Source: Vitis vinifera (Eukaryota; Streptophyta; Magnoliopsida; Vitales; Vitaceae). Taken from it: a stretch of 64,000 nt of DNA. This document shows positions 22,401 to 34,325 of the stretch, in pieces. A program made the translations under genes and the position numbers. The stretch lies in NCBI RefSeq assembly GCF_030704535.1, contig NC_081813.1, positions 1,396,501-1,460,500 of the forward strand, given 5' to 3'. The notes under the pieces were generated by a model. It was not told the origin of the DNA and did no database searches. It saw nothing but the letters and a program-made list of their open reading frames with translations. The stretch's first letter is position 1; every line of letters begins with the position of its first letter.

Positions 22401-24247
22401 AAATCAGCCACTTGTTGGGACCAATTTGTTTGATCCAATGTTAAGAAAGGCTTTATGAACTTGTGGTTAATATGAAACCTCTGGTTGCTACATAAGTTCT
22501 TTGTTGGAGCATTTATTGTTGTGGTTCCTAACAGTGAAATGGTACCTTTTAGGACTCCTTTCTATCTTATCTCCATGTATGACCAATTAACAGGCCTTTT
22601 ATGTGCTTAGTTAGTTCTAGACACGTAAATACTTCTTTAGATTTTGTTTAAAAAATGACCTGAACTTGTGTTTCTTTAGGCTTAGTTTGCTTTGACAGTA
22701 AGTTGCCAAGGGCTACCAGTTTCTTTTCTTTTTGGGGAATCTCAAAACTTGATATAAACAAAAATATCAACTGTTTTAGTGCCACAAACACCTACGCACA
22801 AGGGTTCTTAGAACCATTTCCATGATCTAGTTTTTCCCCAATACAGCAGATGTGCCTTAATGCTTGCCACATAACTGTAAAAGAGATCCAGTAAACAAGT
22901 ATGGAGACTTGCCATTTGTCATATGCTTCAAACTGGTTATGCTCTTTTTGGTACGATGATTTCTTTGTGTGCCTTTCTTTTTATTCTCTGCTGAGTAACT
23001 CTAGCCAAAGGTGTGACTCATCAAAGTCTAGAAACCATCCTTCCCACCGATAGCACCTCCCCTATATATCCATGCTTTTTCATTTTTCTAATTTGTAGTG
23101 AATTTGCCACAAATGGTATGCTGGCCTTACAGATTCTTTAATGTCATAAAGGAGGTCTACTAAGTTTTCCTGTCCACAAATACCTTTTTTTTATTTTTTT
23201 TAGTGATTTTCTACTTTGCATCTCCTTTGCTGTTATGATTCTCTGCTTTACCTATCCTAATTAATATTTTATAGCAGCAAAGTTTCTTTTTTTCTATTTC
23301 TTAACCCCAGATTACTTCTTTATGAAGTCTAAGTTTCCAAGGCATAGATGCAAATTCAGTATTACAAAATGAGATTATTCTTATAACCCTTTTGAATCAG
23401 GGATGGACAGCTTAATGTTTTCTTGATTTTTTTTTTTCAAATATATGTGTGGGTTTCGATATAGATTCTGATTTTCTTGTCCTTCAATCAATCCATGACC
23501 TGAGTATTTAAACTGCATCACTTCCAGTGCTTTTGTACCCAAGAATGTGTTTCTTCTGCTACCCAATTATGACTTGTTTATCAATGATTCATCAACAGAT
23601 TCATCATCCTCAAATGATGGGAATGGCCCCTTCTCGAGTGCCATTGCCTGTACTAAATCCACAAGAAGAGGTTATTTTCATCAATCCAAAGCAGTATAAT
23701 GGAATTATGAGGCGGAGGAAGCATCGCGCCAAGCTTGAAGCTCAAACCAACCCTGTCAAAGCTAGAAAGGTTTGCCCCTATTTGACTCTGGCCTCTGGCT
23801 TCAAAGCAACACGCCAATGATGGTACTGTGATTGTTTTGACTGATACATTGTTGGGTCCTGTTTTGAAACTTGTGCAGCCTTATCTCCATGAGTCTAGGC
23901 ATCTCCATGCCTTGAAGAGGCCTCGTGGAGCTGGTGGACGCTTCCTCAACATGTCCAAGCTCCAAGAACCCAAGCCTTCTTCTCCCTCAACAGATGCTCT
24001 GATTGCAGGCTCAGCTCAGCCACCTTTCAATGGAAATACTGCATCAGAGTCTGAAGTTCATCAGCCAGAAAACAACAGAGAAGGGGCTTCCACCACCTCC
24101 TGCTCTGATGTCACTAGCGGCTCAAACAGTGATGACGTCTTTCTGCAGCCAGAATTCAGGTTCTCCACCTACCCTCCTCACATTGGCGGATCCATGAAAA
24201 GGAATGATTCTGGGAGCAATAACTTAGGTGGGTCTGGCCTCGGGTGA
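19457..24247 (+). CDS. NF-YA (HAP2/CBF-B) CCAAT-binding transcription factor subunit
   Basis: Five coding exons: 19457-19760, 21311-21402, 21482-21556, 23599-23769 and 23879-24247. They join in phase to 336 residues. The N-terminal half is Ser/Thr/Gln-rich. The conserved core starts at about residue 160. It holds the NF-YB/NF-YC association helix with [20 protein letters not shown], and then the DNA-binding part with [24 protein letters not shown] inserts into the CCAAT box minor groove as part of the NF-Y trimer in the nucleus. The C-terminal tail is acidic and Ser-rich. The start at 19457 ([10 protein letters not shown]) matches how related plant NF-YA proteins begin. A miR169 site in the 3' UTR indicates post-transcriptional control. 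The frame before exon 4 is open, but the splice at 23598/23599 joins AM to IHHPQM as in relatives. Confidence 0.95.
20592..20621 (+). mobile_element. Very short LINE-tail insertion with 16-bp target-site duplication
   Basis: About 30 bases (ATTTATC followed by an A-rich tract) lie between two perfect copies of AAGGAGGTCACTATCT, at 20576-20591 and 20622-20637. The insert resembles the last bases of the L1 element at 7417-10953, whose minus strand ends GTTTATCTATC then poly(A). It looks like a LINE insertion truncated to almost only its tail, in intron 1 of the NF-YA coding region. Confidence 0.75.
20815..20862. repeat. Short tandem repeat, about 22-bp unit
   Basis: Two copies of a CACTCAAAAATGTGTTCACA-like unit followed by a partial third lie in an NF-YA intron. 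Confidence 0.7.
21638..21863. repeat. 113-bp tandem duplication in NF-YA intron 3
   Basis: The unit starting TATGACCATTAG and ending near TTTTAAGATGATA occurs at 21638-21750 and 21751-21863 with only a few differences. It is a recent local duplication in the intron after coding exon 3. Confidence 0.9.
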
Positions 24248-24321
24248 CAGACGAGGCAGACAGTGGATGTGTCAGCAGCTTGTGTTCATCGTCCATCGAA
24301 CGATCCGGCTGCTGGTGTCCC

Positions 24322-24342
24322 TTGGAAAGTCATCCTTGGCTG
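24322..24342 (+). promoter_or_regulatory. miR169 target site in the NF-YA 3' UTR
   Basis: TTGGAAAGTCATCCTTGGCT plus a final G, 75 bases after the stop codon, matches the reverse complement of miR169 at 18 of 21 positions. The 16 positions pairing with the miRNA 5' end, including the cleavage point, are perfect. Two of the three differences are G:U wobbles. miR169 cleavage of NF-YA transcripts is well established in plants. This gene is therefore very likely down-regulated by miR169 family members, for example in drought or nitrogen responses. Confidence 0.93.
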
Positions 24343-25367
24343 TGTTTTCTTCATTAGTTCATAGCTTTGTCAGCTGAATACAAGATACGGAGATTGTTAC
24401 TAGCTGTTATTTCACTTTTTTTTTCCATTTTGTTTCTCTTCGGAAATACAAAAGTAGATGAATTTGGATAAGATGGTGGTTTAGTACAATATGATTTGAA
24501 CAGGGTTTTGGTCTGGTGTCTGCATGTGAATCTTGTTGCATGTAGACCGTAGAATTTCTTATGAATATAGTTTCAGAGATGAGAGCCCAAAAATCACTTT
24601 GAGCTCCTGTTTGGAAGGTTGGAAAATTGCAGGAAAATAATCTAAAGACATTAAAGCTTCAATTTGTTTGGAAATGTTGGAAAGTTGCAGGAAAAGAAAA
24701 TAAAGATACCGAAGATTCATATTGTTGGGTGTAGGAATGCTAGTCTAAATATTCCATGTCAAAAAAGGGTCTATTTTTTACCTTTTTCCAATGTTTTCTT
24801 GGTCTCTCTATTTTAATTGAATTTTTGGAATCCAAAAAGTTTGTTTTAGTATAGGTGCGTGTAAGCTGGCTCGGACATCTACGTTTATAAAAACAATTTT
24901 TATTTTATTTTTTATTAAGCTTTGGAAAGCCTTTGTACCTCAATTATAAATTTTTTTTTATAATGATTTTTACTTTATATTATATAATAAAAAATTATAA
25001 TATATTTATTTGTAAGTTGCTTTGATTAATATAAAATAATAAATAAATTTTTTTTATAATTTTATTTAATATTATGAATTATTTTTTAAAAAATAATTAT
25101 TTGACTTATAAAAAATGTACATATTTTTAAATTAATTAATTTTTATATATTTTTAAATTAGCGAGTACAAGCCCGCTTTTACGAATAATTTTCATTAAAT
25201 TCAAAAAGTTCAAACAAAAGGAAAGACTTGGAATTTACACATCAATGGACTTCTTTGCCGACACCCAGCTGTCACAAAGTGAGCCTCACAGCCACAACCT
25301 ACATTGCTTATGGTCTCTATCATGTGCCACTTGCAGCTTTACAGCATGATCAACGGTCTTTGTCTCC

Positions 25368-25375
25368 CCACGTGT
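25368..25375. promoter_or_regulatory. G-box/ABRE-like motif upstream of the Alfin-like gene
   Basis: CCACGTGT, an ACGT-core motif bound by bZIP factors, lies about 570 bases before the start codon. This is motif evidence only. Confidence 0.35.
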
Positions 25376-25947
25376 TGCTCTAAGGTTCGTCAGATTTACT
25401 GACTCATTTTTTCACTGTGTGCCGCTTGCGATCAGAGCCTACAGTTCGGGTCGGGTCCACGTCCCAGTCCGACACTTTCCTTGTTACCAAACACAAAATT
25501 GAAATGGAATTTGAAAGATCACAAAAACTTAAAACCTAAGGTCGTGTTTGGAAACTATCTTTGAAACAATCACAAATTGCTTTTAAACTGTTTTTTTGGG
25601 TACGATTGCTCGGAGAATTAGAATTAAAAAATTATTTTTCAAAAAGAAAAAAGTATGTTCTTGGTAAGGAACTAACGCGGCCTTACTATCGTATACCTCC
25701 CGCTCACATTAGCATTTCCGCTCTGCTCCATTTGGATTTCGGACTCGACACCGCTCTCTCAAATATAGTTAACCCGCAACAGATTCAAATCCGTCCTCTT
25801 CTCCACTTCTCACCCTGCTTTTGTTCTTCCTGAGCTTTGAAATCCCCATAAACACCCCCGGAAAACCCGAAATTGCCACATCTGTATTCTCCTCCATTTA
25901 CTCTCCGAAACACAGTCGTTTTGACTCACTCCACACGCTACTCAGCC

Positions 25948-28900
25948 ATGGACGGAGGCGCAAACTACAATCCCCGCACTGTTGAAGAGGTTTTCAGAGA
26001 TTTCAAAGGCCGCAGAGCTGGCATGATCAAAGCCCTAACTACAGGTTTTCTTTTGTTTTTTATTTTTTAATTTGAGTTTGAATTTGAATTTGAATTTGTT
26101 TTTGGAATGGTTTGTTTTGAGTGTTTTTGTTTTTGGTCTTGCAGATGTGGACGAATTTTATCAGCAGTGTGATCCCGGTAAGGGTTCTTATCACACTTTT
26201 TTTTTCTTTTTTTCTATAAAAGTTCTGTAAGTGATTGTTGTATTAATAAATTTTTTCACGCTATTTGATGTTTGCATGTGTTTGAAAAATTAGAAAAATG
26301 GGTTAATTTGCTTACTTTTTCTGGTCCCGTTAACAGATTAGGGTTACCCGGAGGAGATTATGGAGTAATGCTGCGATACTTTTGAATTTTTTTTCTTTCT
26401 TTCGGATTCTTTGAGCATGCGTTTGTGAACTTTCAATTTAGTGCTTTCTTTTTGGGTATATTTTGCAAAAAAAAGAAAAAAAGAAAAAGAAAAAAGAAGA
26501 GAAGTGCTGCAGTCTGTTTGAGAGAACCGTGTGTTAAACAAATTTCTATAACAGGAAAGGTTTGAATACTTGTTTTTCCATGTTTCCATATCAACTTATT
26601 TATTTATTTATTTTTTAAATTCGTGGATAATTCTTGCCATTTTTCATCTTTTGAAAATGTTTTTGGGAAATGGACACAAGTTTTTGAAAACAATATGAGC
26701 ACACTTGTACTCAAATTGGGCATTGTGTTTAGGGGTTCAATTCTAGCACAATGTTCTATTGCATTTCCATTTGCCACAGTGTTTTGGGTGCATGAGCACT
26801 GACAAAGTATTTAGTTAAGTACTGTTGAAGGAAATTGAGTTATTAGACTTTTATTTATTTATATTTATATTTATATTCTTTTGAAAGACTGGAGTCAGCA
26901 TCCCCAGCAGGGAAGTGGGATTCTGTTCTGTGTTGGATATGCATTTTATGTTCTAGATATTGGTTTTAATATATCGTATGCAAGGAGATAAAGAATCCAA
27001 TTTCTTGTTTATTCAATGAAGATCAAGTGAAGGTGTTATGGGTGCTTGAATTTGGCCCCCTATGAATCTAACATTTATTGGCATTCAGCCAAACTGCTTG
27101 TGGTTTTGTGTTTTGGATTTTAACAGTGCGATGGGGGTAATAAAGAAGCCTGCTCCTTGAGACAACATGGGGCCTTGTTATATAGTGTGTAATACAGTTA
27201 AGATTGTTATATAGTATCTGTTGTTGGTAGCTTGAGTGTGCTAAATCCCTCCTTTATATATTGATTGGGAATTTTTAATGTCGGCATTCTCTTCAGTTTC
27301 TTCCATAATAACTCGAGACTTATCAGAAGAATGAGTTGCTGTTGTCATTTTCAAAACTGTTTATGTAACCTGAGCTGTTTCTGTAGTTATTTGCTTCCAG
27401 CTGAGCCATGTTGAGGAGGAAATGCCACTTGCATGTAACTTTAAGTGCATCTGACAGCACACAACCTTTGGTATTATTTGCTTTAAATTCCATCTGCCGT
27501 CATCCATTTAAAGATTCTTACCGATGTCAGATTGTTGGATTGGAAGTTCCCTGCTAATAGTTCCGTTTGCAACTCCTTCATATTACTAGACAGGCTTTGG
27601 GATTCTTTGCTTTAAATTCCCGTTTACATTGATCCATTTTAAGATTCTTATTGATGTCAAATTGTTGGTCAGAGGTTGTCTACTAACATTACCCCTTCAT
27701 ATTACTATTTTACCATTATTTAATTATGGAATTTAGGGTTACAGCAGAAAATGGATTTCCTAAATATTATAATACTATAGTAGACAGTAGGTACTTACTA
27801 TTATTATTCTTGCATATCCTTAATTGGCTCGGTGCATTTGAAGGGAGTGTGCGTGTGGGGTGTGGTTTGGTGAAAGTTTGGAGAGAAAGTTGAGGGAAAT
27901 TTGTTCTGTGGATACAGAATCTTGTTTCGGATATGAGATATTCCAGCTCTTATTCCTAGAAGGCCTGCCTTCTATGATTTTAACTTGGCTACATGTATTT
28001 TGCACCTTACAGAGAAGGAGAATCTGTGCCTTTATGGATTTCCAAATGAACTATGGGAAGTCAATTTACCTGCAGAAGAGGTGCCTCCAGAACTCCCAGA
28101 GCCTGCACTAGGGATCAACTTTGCAAGAGATGGAATGCAAGAAAAAGACTGGTTATCTTTAGTTGCTGTCCATAGTGATGCATGGTTGCTTGCTGTTGCC
28201 TTCTATTTTGGTGCCAGATTTGGATTTGATAAAGCTGACAGGTTTTTCATTTCTCCTTTTCTTTTTCTTTCCTTCGATATAATTGCTGCAAGAGTTTAGG
28301 TTTTTAAGGTTTTAATGAAGAAGGGATAGCATGGGAACAAAGTTTCCCTTTTGCTAATCTCATGAGTGACTTACTCTCCAAATTTATTTTATGTATTTTA
28401 TGTTGATTTTGTTTTAATGATTTTCTAGCAACTCACCTATCATGAATTTCACCTATCATGAATTTCCTGGTTTTTCTTTGTGATGTGGGCTGGGGAGGTT
28501 CTTTCTGCTTGCCTCATTCCAAGCTGAATTGGGACAAATTTTTTGGTGGTGGATTTTTTATTTGAGAGTGGAGACAGTTTTTGCTTGTTACTCTGTTTTT
28601 CTATTTTCCTTTTCTTTATATTAGCTAGGCCTTGAACTAAATTCCTTTCCTTGCTTGTCAGGTATCATTTTTTCTTTCCATTTTTAGATCTCTTATCCAT
28701 TTTGGTGTCTAGCTCAGCCATCCTTTATGGTGTCATTTTCTTTTCTACTTTTTGCTGTATGCTTTTTCTTTACACTCTGTCATAGCTCAAGACGGATTTT
28801 ATTTATTGATCCATTTTTTGTGCATTTCCCTCCTTTTTTTGGGTTGGGGGAGGAGGGGGTGGAGTTGGTTATGTTAGCTAGGCCTAGAACTTCTGATATC

Positions 28901-31208
28901 TTCCTTTCTTCCCATAAAATCATACTACCAACCTTCCGCTAAATGGGTCTTTGAGCTGTATGTTCTTGCTTATCGTCTCACATATCTTTTGATAGTTTAG
29001 ATTTAGTACTATCCAGTTTGCTCAATGGTCAATTGGCTAGGCCTGGGATATTTGGGAAGCTAAACTTTGTGGAAAAAACCTGCTTCCATAGAACCTGTTT
29101 CCATACCTTTTTGATAATCTGGGGGAAAACCTTTGGAAAAACTGGATTCTCTTTCTTCTTGAATTGATAGCTATTTATGAGGACTTCTCAGAGAATTTTT
29201 GGAAACGTTCAGGATACTTTTTTTTTTCTTTTCGATAACCGTGGATGTCCGGGCCAGCTTACGCGCATCTCGACTAATCCCACGGGGCCCTGAAGTTAAC
29301 GACCGGATAAACCTCCAGTGGCCCTGAGGGACTTGAACTGGTGACCATTGGGGAGCAAACCCAACCTCCAGTATCCCTGTTCAGGATACTTATAGGGCGT
29401 ATATTTACTTATGAGAAGTTCTGGGCACAAGATGGTGCTACTCTAAGTTCTCAGATCTTAATTAGGGTGGCACCTTTTCATTTCACCGTGCTCTGTAGTT
29501 CTTCACTACTTGAGCAGGAAGGAGTCTGTGTCTGCAGGGAATCATTTTTTCTCAATCAAGAGTGCCTCAACAGTATTTTATTAGTTGTTTGCTCTTTAGT
29601 TTGGTATGATTTTGCGGTGACTGTCCTACCCTTATTTCCTAGTCCCTGTATTTTTAGTGGGCATGCATTGACACATTGACATAGGAAGATCTAGTTAGTT
29701 CATTCAAGGAATATTTGGTTTTCCTCTGAGTTTCCTATGCTTTGTTGATGATGCATAAGTCTCATGCACTGAGGTTAGAAAACTGCATGTGCTGTTCATC
29801 CCTCTTGTTATGCCTCATTACATAATGCTCTGATGCTTTTATGTGAGTGCACTGGACCTGGTTTCAAATCTTAATCTAGCGCTCAATTAGAGTAGCTCAA
29901 ATATCTTGATTTATTGTCTGCCGATGCAGTTGCAAGTATGTTGATACTGGAGAAACCAGCTGTAGCCTCACAACTTATCTGAAAGATGAAGCAAGTTTTA
30001 CTTGGATCTGTCATTTCTTCCCGCCTATCACATGAGTAGCTTTTTAATGAGATGCTGTATTCCAATATCTTATCTTCTGTGGTGCAGGAAGCGGCTCTTT
30101 AATATGATAAATGATCTCCCAACCATATTTGAAGTTGTGACTGGTACTGCAAAGAAGCAAGTAAAGGAGAAATCATCAGTGTCCAATCACAGCAGCAACA
30201 AATCCAAATCAAACTCTAAAGTGGTGGTAAAATGGATCCTTTTATCTATCATCTTTCATCTTTCATTTTAGACAAAAAAAAGAAGTGGAATAGATGTTTG
30301 GGTATTGGTTATGGTTTGGAGTGACATACTTAGAGGAGGCCACTGTAGCTATTTTCTTCCAAAATGAATCCATCAATTTAAACTTGGTGTAGTAGGTAAA
30401 ATAAATTTGTAAGTGACAGAGTACTGTGTTTTAATATAACACATATATCTTAGGCTTTTGGTAAAAGACCACATGTTAAACCCCCTGGCTGCAAAAGAAA
30501 TTTTCTGAGCAACCAGTATTCTAATTTTGTAGGTGGTTCAGTGTCTGTCCTATTCTAGTCTAGGCCATATGCATTTATCCTTAAGCCAATATGCTTACAT
30601 AGTTTGATGAGTAATTATCATACAATTTATTTAAGGAGCTGAAGCAACTTATCCTCTCAATTTCCCAAATATTAGCATGCCTGTCATTGGCCCCATAAAT
30701 TGATGTTTTTGCTTGTTCACTAGTCATGCCAAATCACTGGTGTCTTACCATCTAGAACCAAATGCTTACTCAATTAGCATGAGCATGGTATTTGTCCTGA
30801 ATGCATAGGCCTCATTTCCAAAAGCATCAGATGCATAGCATGCCTGTGGTATATCTTTTGTACATGCTTCCTCTACCCTGTTTCACTCTGTATCATTTGG
30901 TCCATTGTTTCATTGGACAGCCACAGCAGCAACAGCCGCAGCAGCGGGGATCTGAATCTCAGGGAAAGTATTCTAAGACACCACAGAAGGATGAAGATGA
31001 GGGCTTGGAAGAGGAAGAGGAAGACGAGCACGGCGAGACATTGTGTGGAGCATGTGGCGAGAACTACGCATCAGATGAGTTCTGGATTTGCTGCGACATC
31101 TGTGAGAAGTGGTTCCATGGCAAATGTGTGAAGATCACCCCAGCTAGGGCTGAGCATATCAAGCAGTACAAGTGCCCATCATGCAGCAACAAGAGATCTC
31201 GCCCCTGA
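25948..31208 (+). CDS. Alfin-like PHD-finger protein
   Basis: Five exons: 25948-26044, 26145-26177, 28013-28241, 30088-30226 and 30921-31208. They join in phase to 261 residues, typical for the family. Residues 1-130 form the Alfin domain ([56 protein letters not shown]). A Ser/Lys/Asn-rich linker follows, then a Gln-rich segment and an acidic run ([10 protein letters not shown]). A C-terminal C4HC3 PHD finger has [21 protein letters not shown] and YKCPSC. PHD fingers of plant AL proteins bind histone H3 trimethylated at Lys4, and the proteins act in the nucleus on transcription and stress responses. The donor after exon 4 is ambiguous by one or two GTG repeats (30220/30223/30226), all in phase. 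Intron 3 carries an Au-like SINE. Confidence 0.95.
27466..27722. repeat. Diverged tandem duplication in Alfin-like intron 2
   Basis: A segment beginning CTTTGGTATTATTTGCTTTA at 27466 recurs as CTTTGGGATTCTTTGCTTTA at 27595. The shared downstream order is AAGATTCTTA, GATGTCA, TTGTTGG and CTTCATATTACTA. The period is about 129 bp. The copies are much more diverged than the duplications at 15503 and 21638. Confidence 0.75.
29220..29378 (-). mobile_element. Au-like tRNA-derived SINE in Alfin-like intron 3
   Basis: About 159 bp on the minus strand. It has a pol III B-box-like GTTCAAGTCCC (complement near 29333-29343) and a conserved 3' part reading GTCGAGATGCGCGTAAGCTG and then GCCCGGACATCC. It ends in an A-rich tail (T-rich at 29220-29235 on plus). 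A 13-bp target-site duplication GTTCAGGATACTT flanks it at 29207-29219 and 29379-29391. The 3' part matches what is known of plant Au SINEs, which rely on LINE machinery. It is antisense to the host gene. Confidence 0.88.
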
Positions 31209-34200
31209 TATATAAAACTAATGATTATATGGTGTTTCCACCGTCGTACTCTTCTCAGTGGATCATCTTTAACTGCCTTGCCAGTCAGGTTCCTTCTTTC
31301 CTTCCTTGGTGCTGTATTTAGCGAGACTTGTGAATTGAATTGCTACTTTAGTTTCGGGGATCTCAGTTGATATAATACTATTTATTTGTAGTTTGGTGAA
31401 AATATGCTCCTGTTTAATTTGAAACATCTTATTCTCCCTTGCTTTCCGACTAACCCCCCCCACTCCTTTCCCTACACGAGCACATGCTTTCCCATATGGT
31501 TGGTTGATGTTATGATCTATTTCCTACTCAGTGGGAGCTGACGACTCCTTGGTGTTTCAACCGATGGTAATCCTGTGTTTTTTTGCCTGGCGCTTGAATC
31601 CTCTATTAGCAAGCTTTGGCTGTTCAGTTGGGACTACTTTGCAGGAAAAATAGGAATTTGAGTCCTTGATTTTGATAGTTTCTGATTGTCTGTGATCTAG
31701 GGTTTCTATTACTCATTTTTTTTTTTTTAATTTTTTTTCATGCAAACAGCTATGCACTGGCCATTTTTTTTTCCTTTTTAATTTGTTGGAGTGGGTGAGG
31801 TGGGCTTAAATGAAGCGATAATAATGTCTATAGGAGACCCAGTCGATCGGTGTTTGGATGGGCGAGGGGTTATTGTTTTTTGCTTTTCGTTTTCTTTGGT
31901 TTGATCTTGCTTTTGGTGCTCATGTATACGAACTATGTATTTTGGTGCATAATTTTTTTTATAGGTGTTGTTAATATATCCCTTTAGCTTGCTTATAAAA
32001 GCACATGAAAAAAATGCAATAGCCATGCATTGGAGCAATGTTTTTATGTGACATGGGATTTCATTTCGTAGTTATTTAGATGATGGGTCATGTTTCTACG
32101 TGTAAACAGCATTAATAGTTGATTCAATTTCCGAAGAATTCCAAACAAACCCAATGACGGGTCTCTTTTTTCTTATAGATGGCTTCGCAATGATGACAAA
32201 ATTTCCATTTCCATTTCCCTACCACTCATGAGTGTATGGAAGCTTGCCTTAAATGATGGAAGGTTTTTTGGTATAATCAGAAATGACTCATCATCAGAAT
32301 GGGAAACCCAAACTTTTTAAAATAAAAATATGAATAAAAAATTTATTGGTATGGAAATTAAATTAAATTCTATTAAGGTTTTGATTCCCTTGATGGTATT
32401 ATGATTCAGCTTTATTCCCTCTTATCATACCAAAGTGCAGCCTAGTATCAATAGCGGTCTAAGTGAGAAAGGGACATCACAGATTGACAGGATACAAATC
32501 AAGGATATTGGTAAAAGGTACAAGTCAAAGAGACAGACCAGACTGGCAGACTCCAAGGAAAACAACTCAGAAGTTCTGATGGAATGGACCCCTGATTCTT
32601 TTTCAGCTCAGAACATACGGATCATTACTGTCCATGTCACCCAAAAACCTTATCCATTCTGAGCAATGCTTTTCTACCAAAACCCACAAACAATAGATTC
32701 ATGAATTTATATATAAACATTGGCAAGCCCCATAAAATTGAGTAGCGCACATGGGCTGCAAGTGGGGGTTTATAGTATAGTTTTTTGAACTGCCTCCCGC
32801 TATTGCAACCATGCTTTAAATCCAGGCAAAAGGGATATAACCCACTTGGTATCTACTGTTTCTTAAAATTTTCCACTTGCAAAAAGCTACCTGCTCCACT
32901 GCCCTACACCCCCCACTATGTATAAATATCCAAACCATACATAAATTAGCCAGTTTTTGACTAGATTTGCGCCCTTTAAATAGCTTCTTCTGCAGAAATT
33001 GGCAGATCAAATAAGAAAAGGAGCATTTTCCACAAAATGCTAAGATATCGTAACTACCAAACAAAAGATCCGAACCGTTGAATATGTATAATAACATTTA
33101 AACCTTTGAATTATAGTACAAATAAATAAAATCAAAGTTCGGGTATACAAACATATGAGAATAGAGTGTAAACAATGAAACCAAAAAATGTATACAAGAT
33201 ATCATTTGATTGATGATGTTTTATTGATAGATGTTGGAATTAAGATTTTGAGAGATAATGCTTTTCCCTCAGCCCTAAATATGTCAATTCAAGGTTCCAT
33301 ACACAAGTACAATCCGACAAACTGAAGTGTCCCCATTATTTGATCACAACCTAACAGTCATAGGCAGCAAAATCAAACCGACTGGTCTTAATCCAACTGA
33401 TATCCGAATGGGGTAAATGATCAAACGCGCCTGAATATGAATAAAACCACATCTTAGGAGTATGGAGATTGGTTAGATCGCCATATATAAAACAAAATGG
33501 ATAAGTGACAATAATTCATGGGTATGATAATGTGATGGGAGCATATAAGACAAGGTGGCTATCAGTCATTAATTGTTTATCTGTTGGTAGCTATAGCGTA
33601 AATTCTAAGACAAATAAAGGTGGATATAGTAGGGCCACTTGTGAATATAAGTCTTGAATCATGCCCCCAAGATCCAAATCCATCCAAGTGGTGGGTAGCC
33701 CCACCACTTGTCTAAAGTTGTACAAAATAAATAAAATACACCCAAAACAGAATTACCTAAACTTTCCTCCACCCACCGCCATGTGGGTATTAATCAATTT
33801 ATTAGGAATAAAAAAAAGTTGATATGACCCCACCATGATGAAAGGCAGCATGATGAACGGGTAAGATTAGTCCAACAAAACGTAGTGCATAATCTAAAGT
33901 CTATGCAAGACAAGATTCCAATGACCCTTTTACTTCAAAGCTAAGATGGTATTCAATTCTAAATACAAGGAATCTTGAAAACTCTATTGCTTGCAGATGG
34001 AAGCAACTGAAGATAACCCAAACACGCAGGACCCATTATACACCCTTCTATTTTAGCTTCAAACAAACCATATGTTATGTGTAACACATAACACAATTTC
34101 ATATGAAGATAACATAGACAATGTGCAGTGGGGAAAAAAAGGTATTTATATATAAAGAAAACCTGCAACAGTTTACATTGATTAAGGTAGGCAGGCAAAC

Positions 34201-34325
34201 AAAGAAAAAGTAAAAGGAGATGAAAAAGAACAAGTTAATAGAAAATTAAAGGATTGAAGTTAAAAGGGATTAAAGAAAAACCCCATTCTTTTTTTCGTTG
34301 GGTGTCATTGTTTCTCCTCTGTTCT
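31209..34325. other. Intergenic region between convergent Alfin-like and carrier genes
   Basis: No gene is recognised in about 3.1 kb. It holds the 3' UTR of the Alfin-like gene (to perhaps 31600-31700) and the 3' UTR of the minus-strand carrier gene (from 34325 leftwards). Open frames such as 32435-32662 and 32816-33097 have no similarity I can recognise. Confidence 0.5.

Larger units (their letters stand above)
24248..25947. other. NF-YA 3' UTR and Alfin-like promoter/5' UTR
   Basis: No separate gene is seen. The first few hundred bases are the NF-YA 3' UTR with the miR169 site. From 24600 to 24720 a short block is repeated in diverged form (GGAAGGTTGGAAAATTGCAG-like and GGAAATGTTGGAAAGTTGCA). 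From 24890 to 25190 the DNA is very AT-rich. From 25240 the base composition becomes promoter-like up to the Alfin-like ATG. Confidence 0.5.

Noticed and set aside
23528-23598. Open frame extending upstream of NF-YA exon 4 with a second possible acceptor at 23526-23527
   Set aside because: Using that acceptor shifts the frame and gives an early stop. The acceptor at 23597-23598 restores the conserved protein.
32435-33097. Open frames in the intergenic region after the Alfin-like gene
   Set aside because: They are short, have no recognisable domain, no splice context and no plausible codon pattern.
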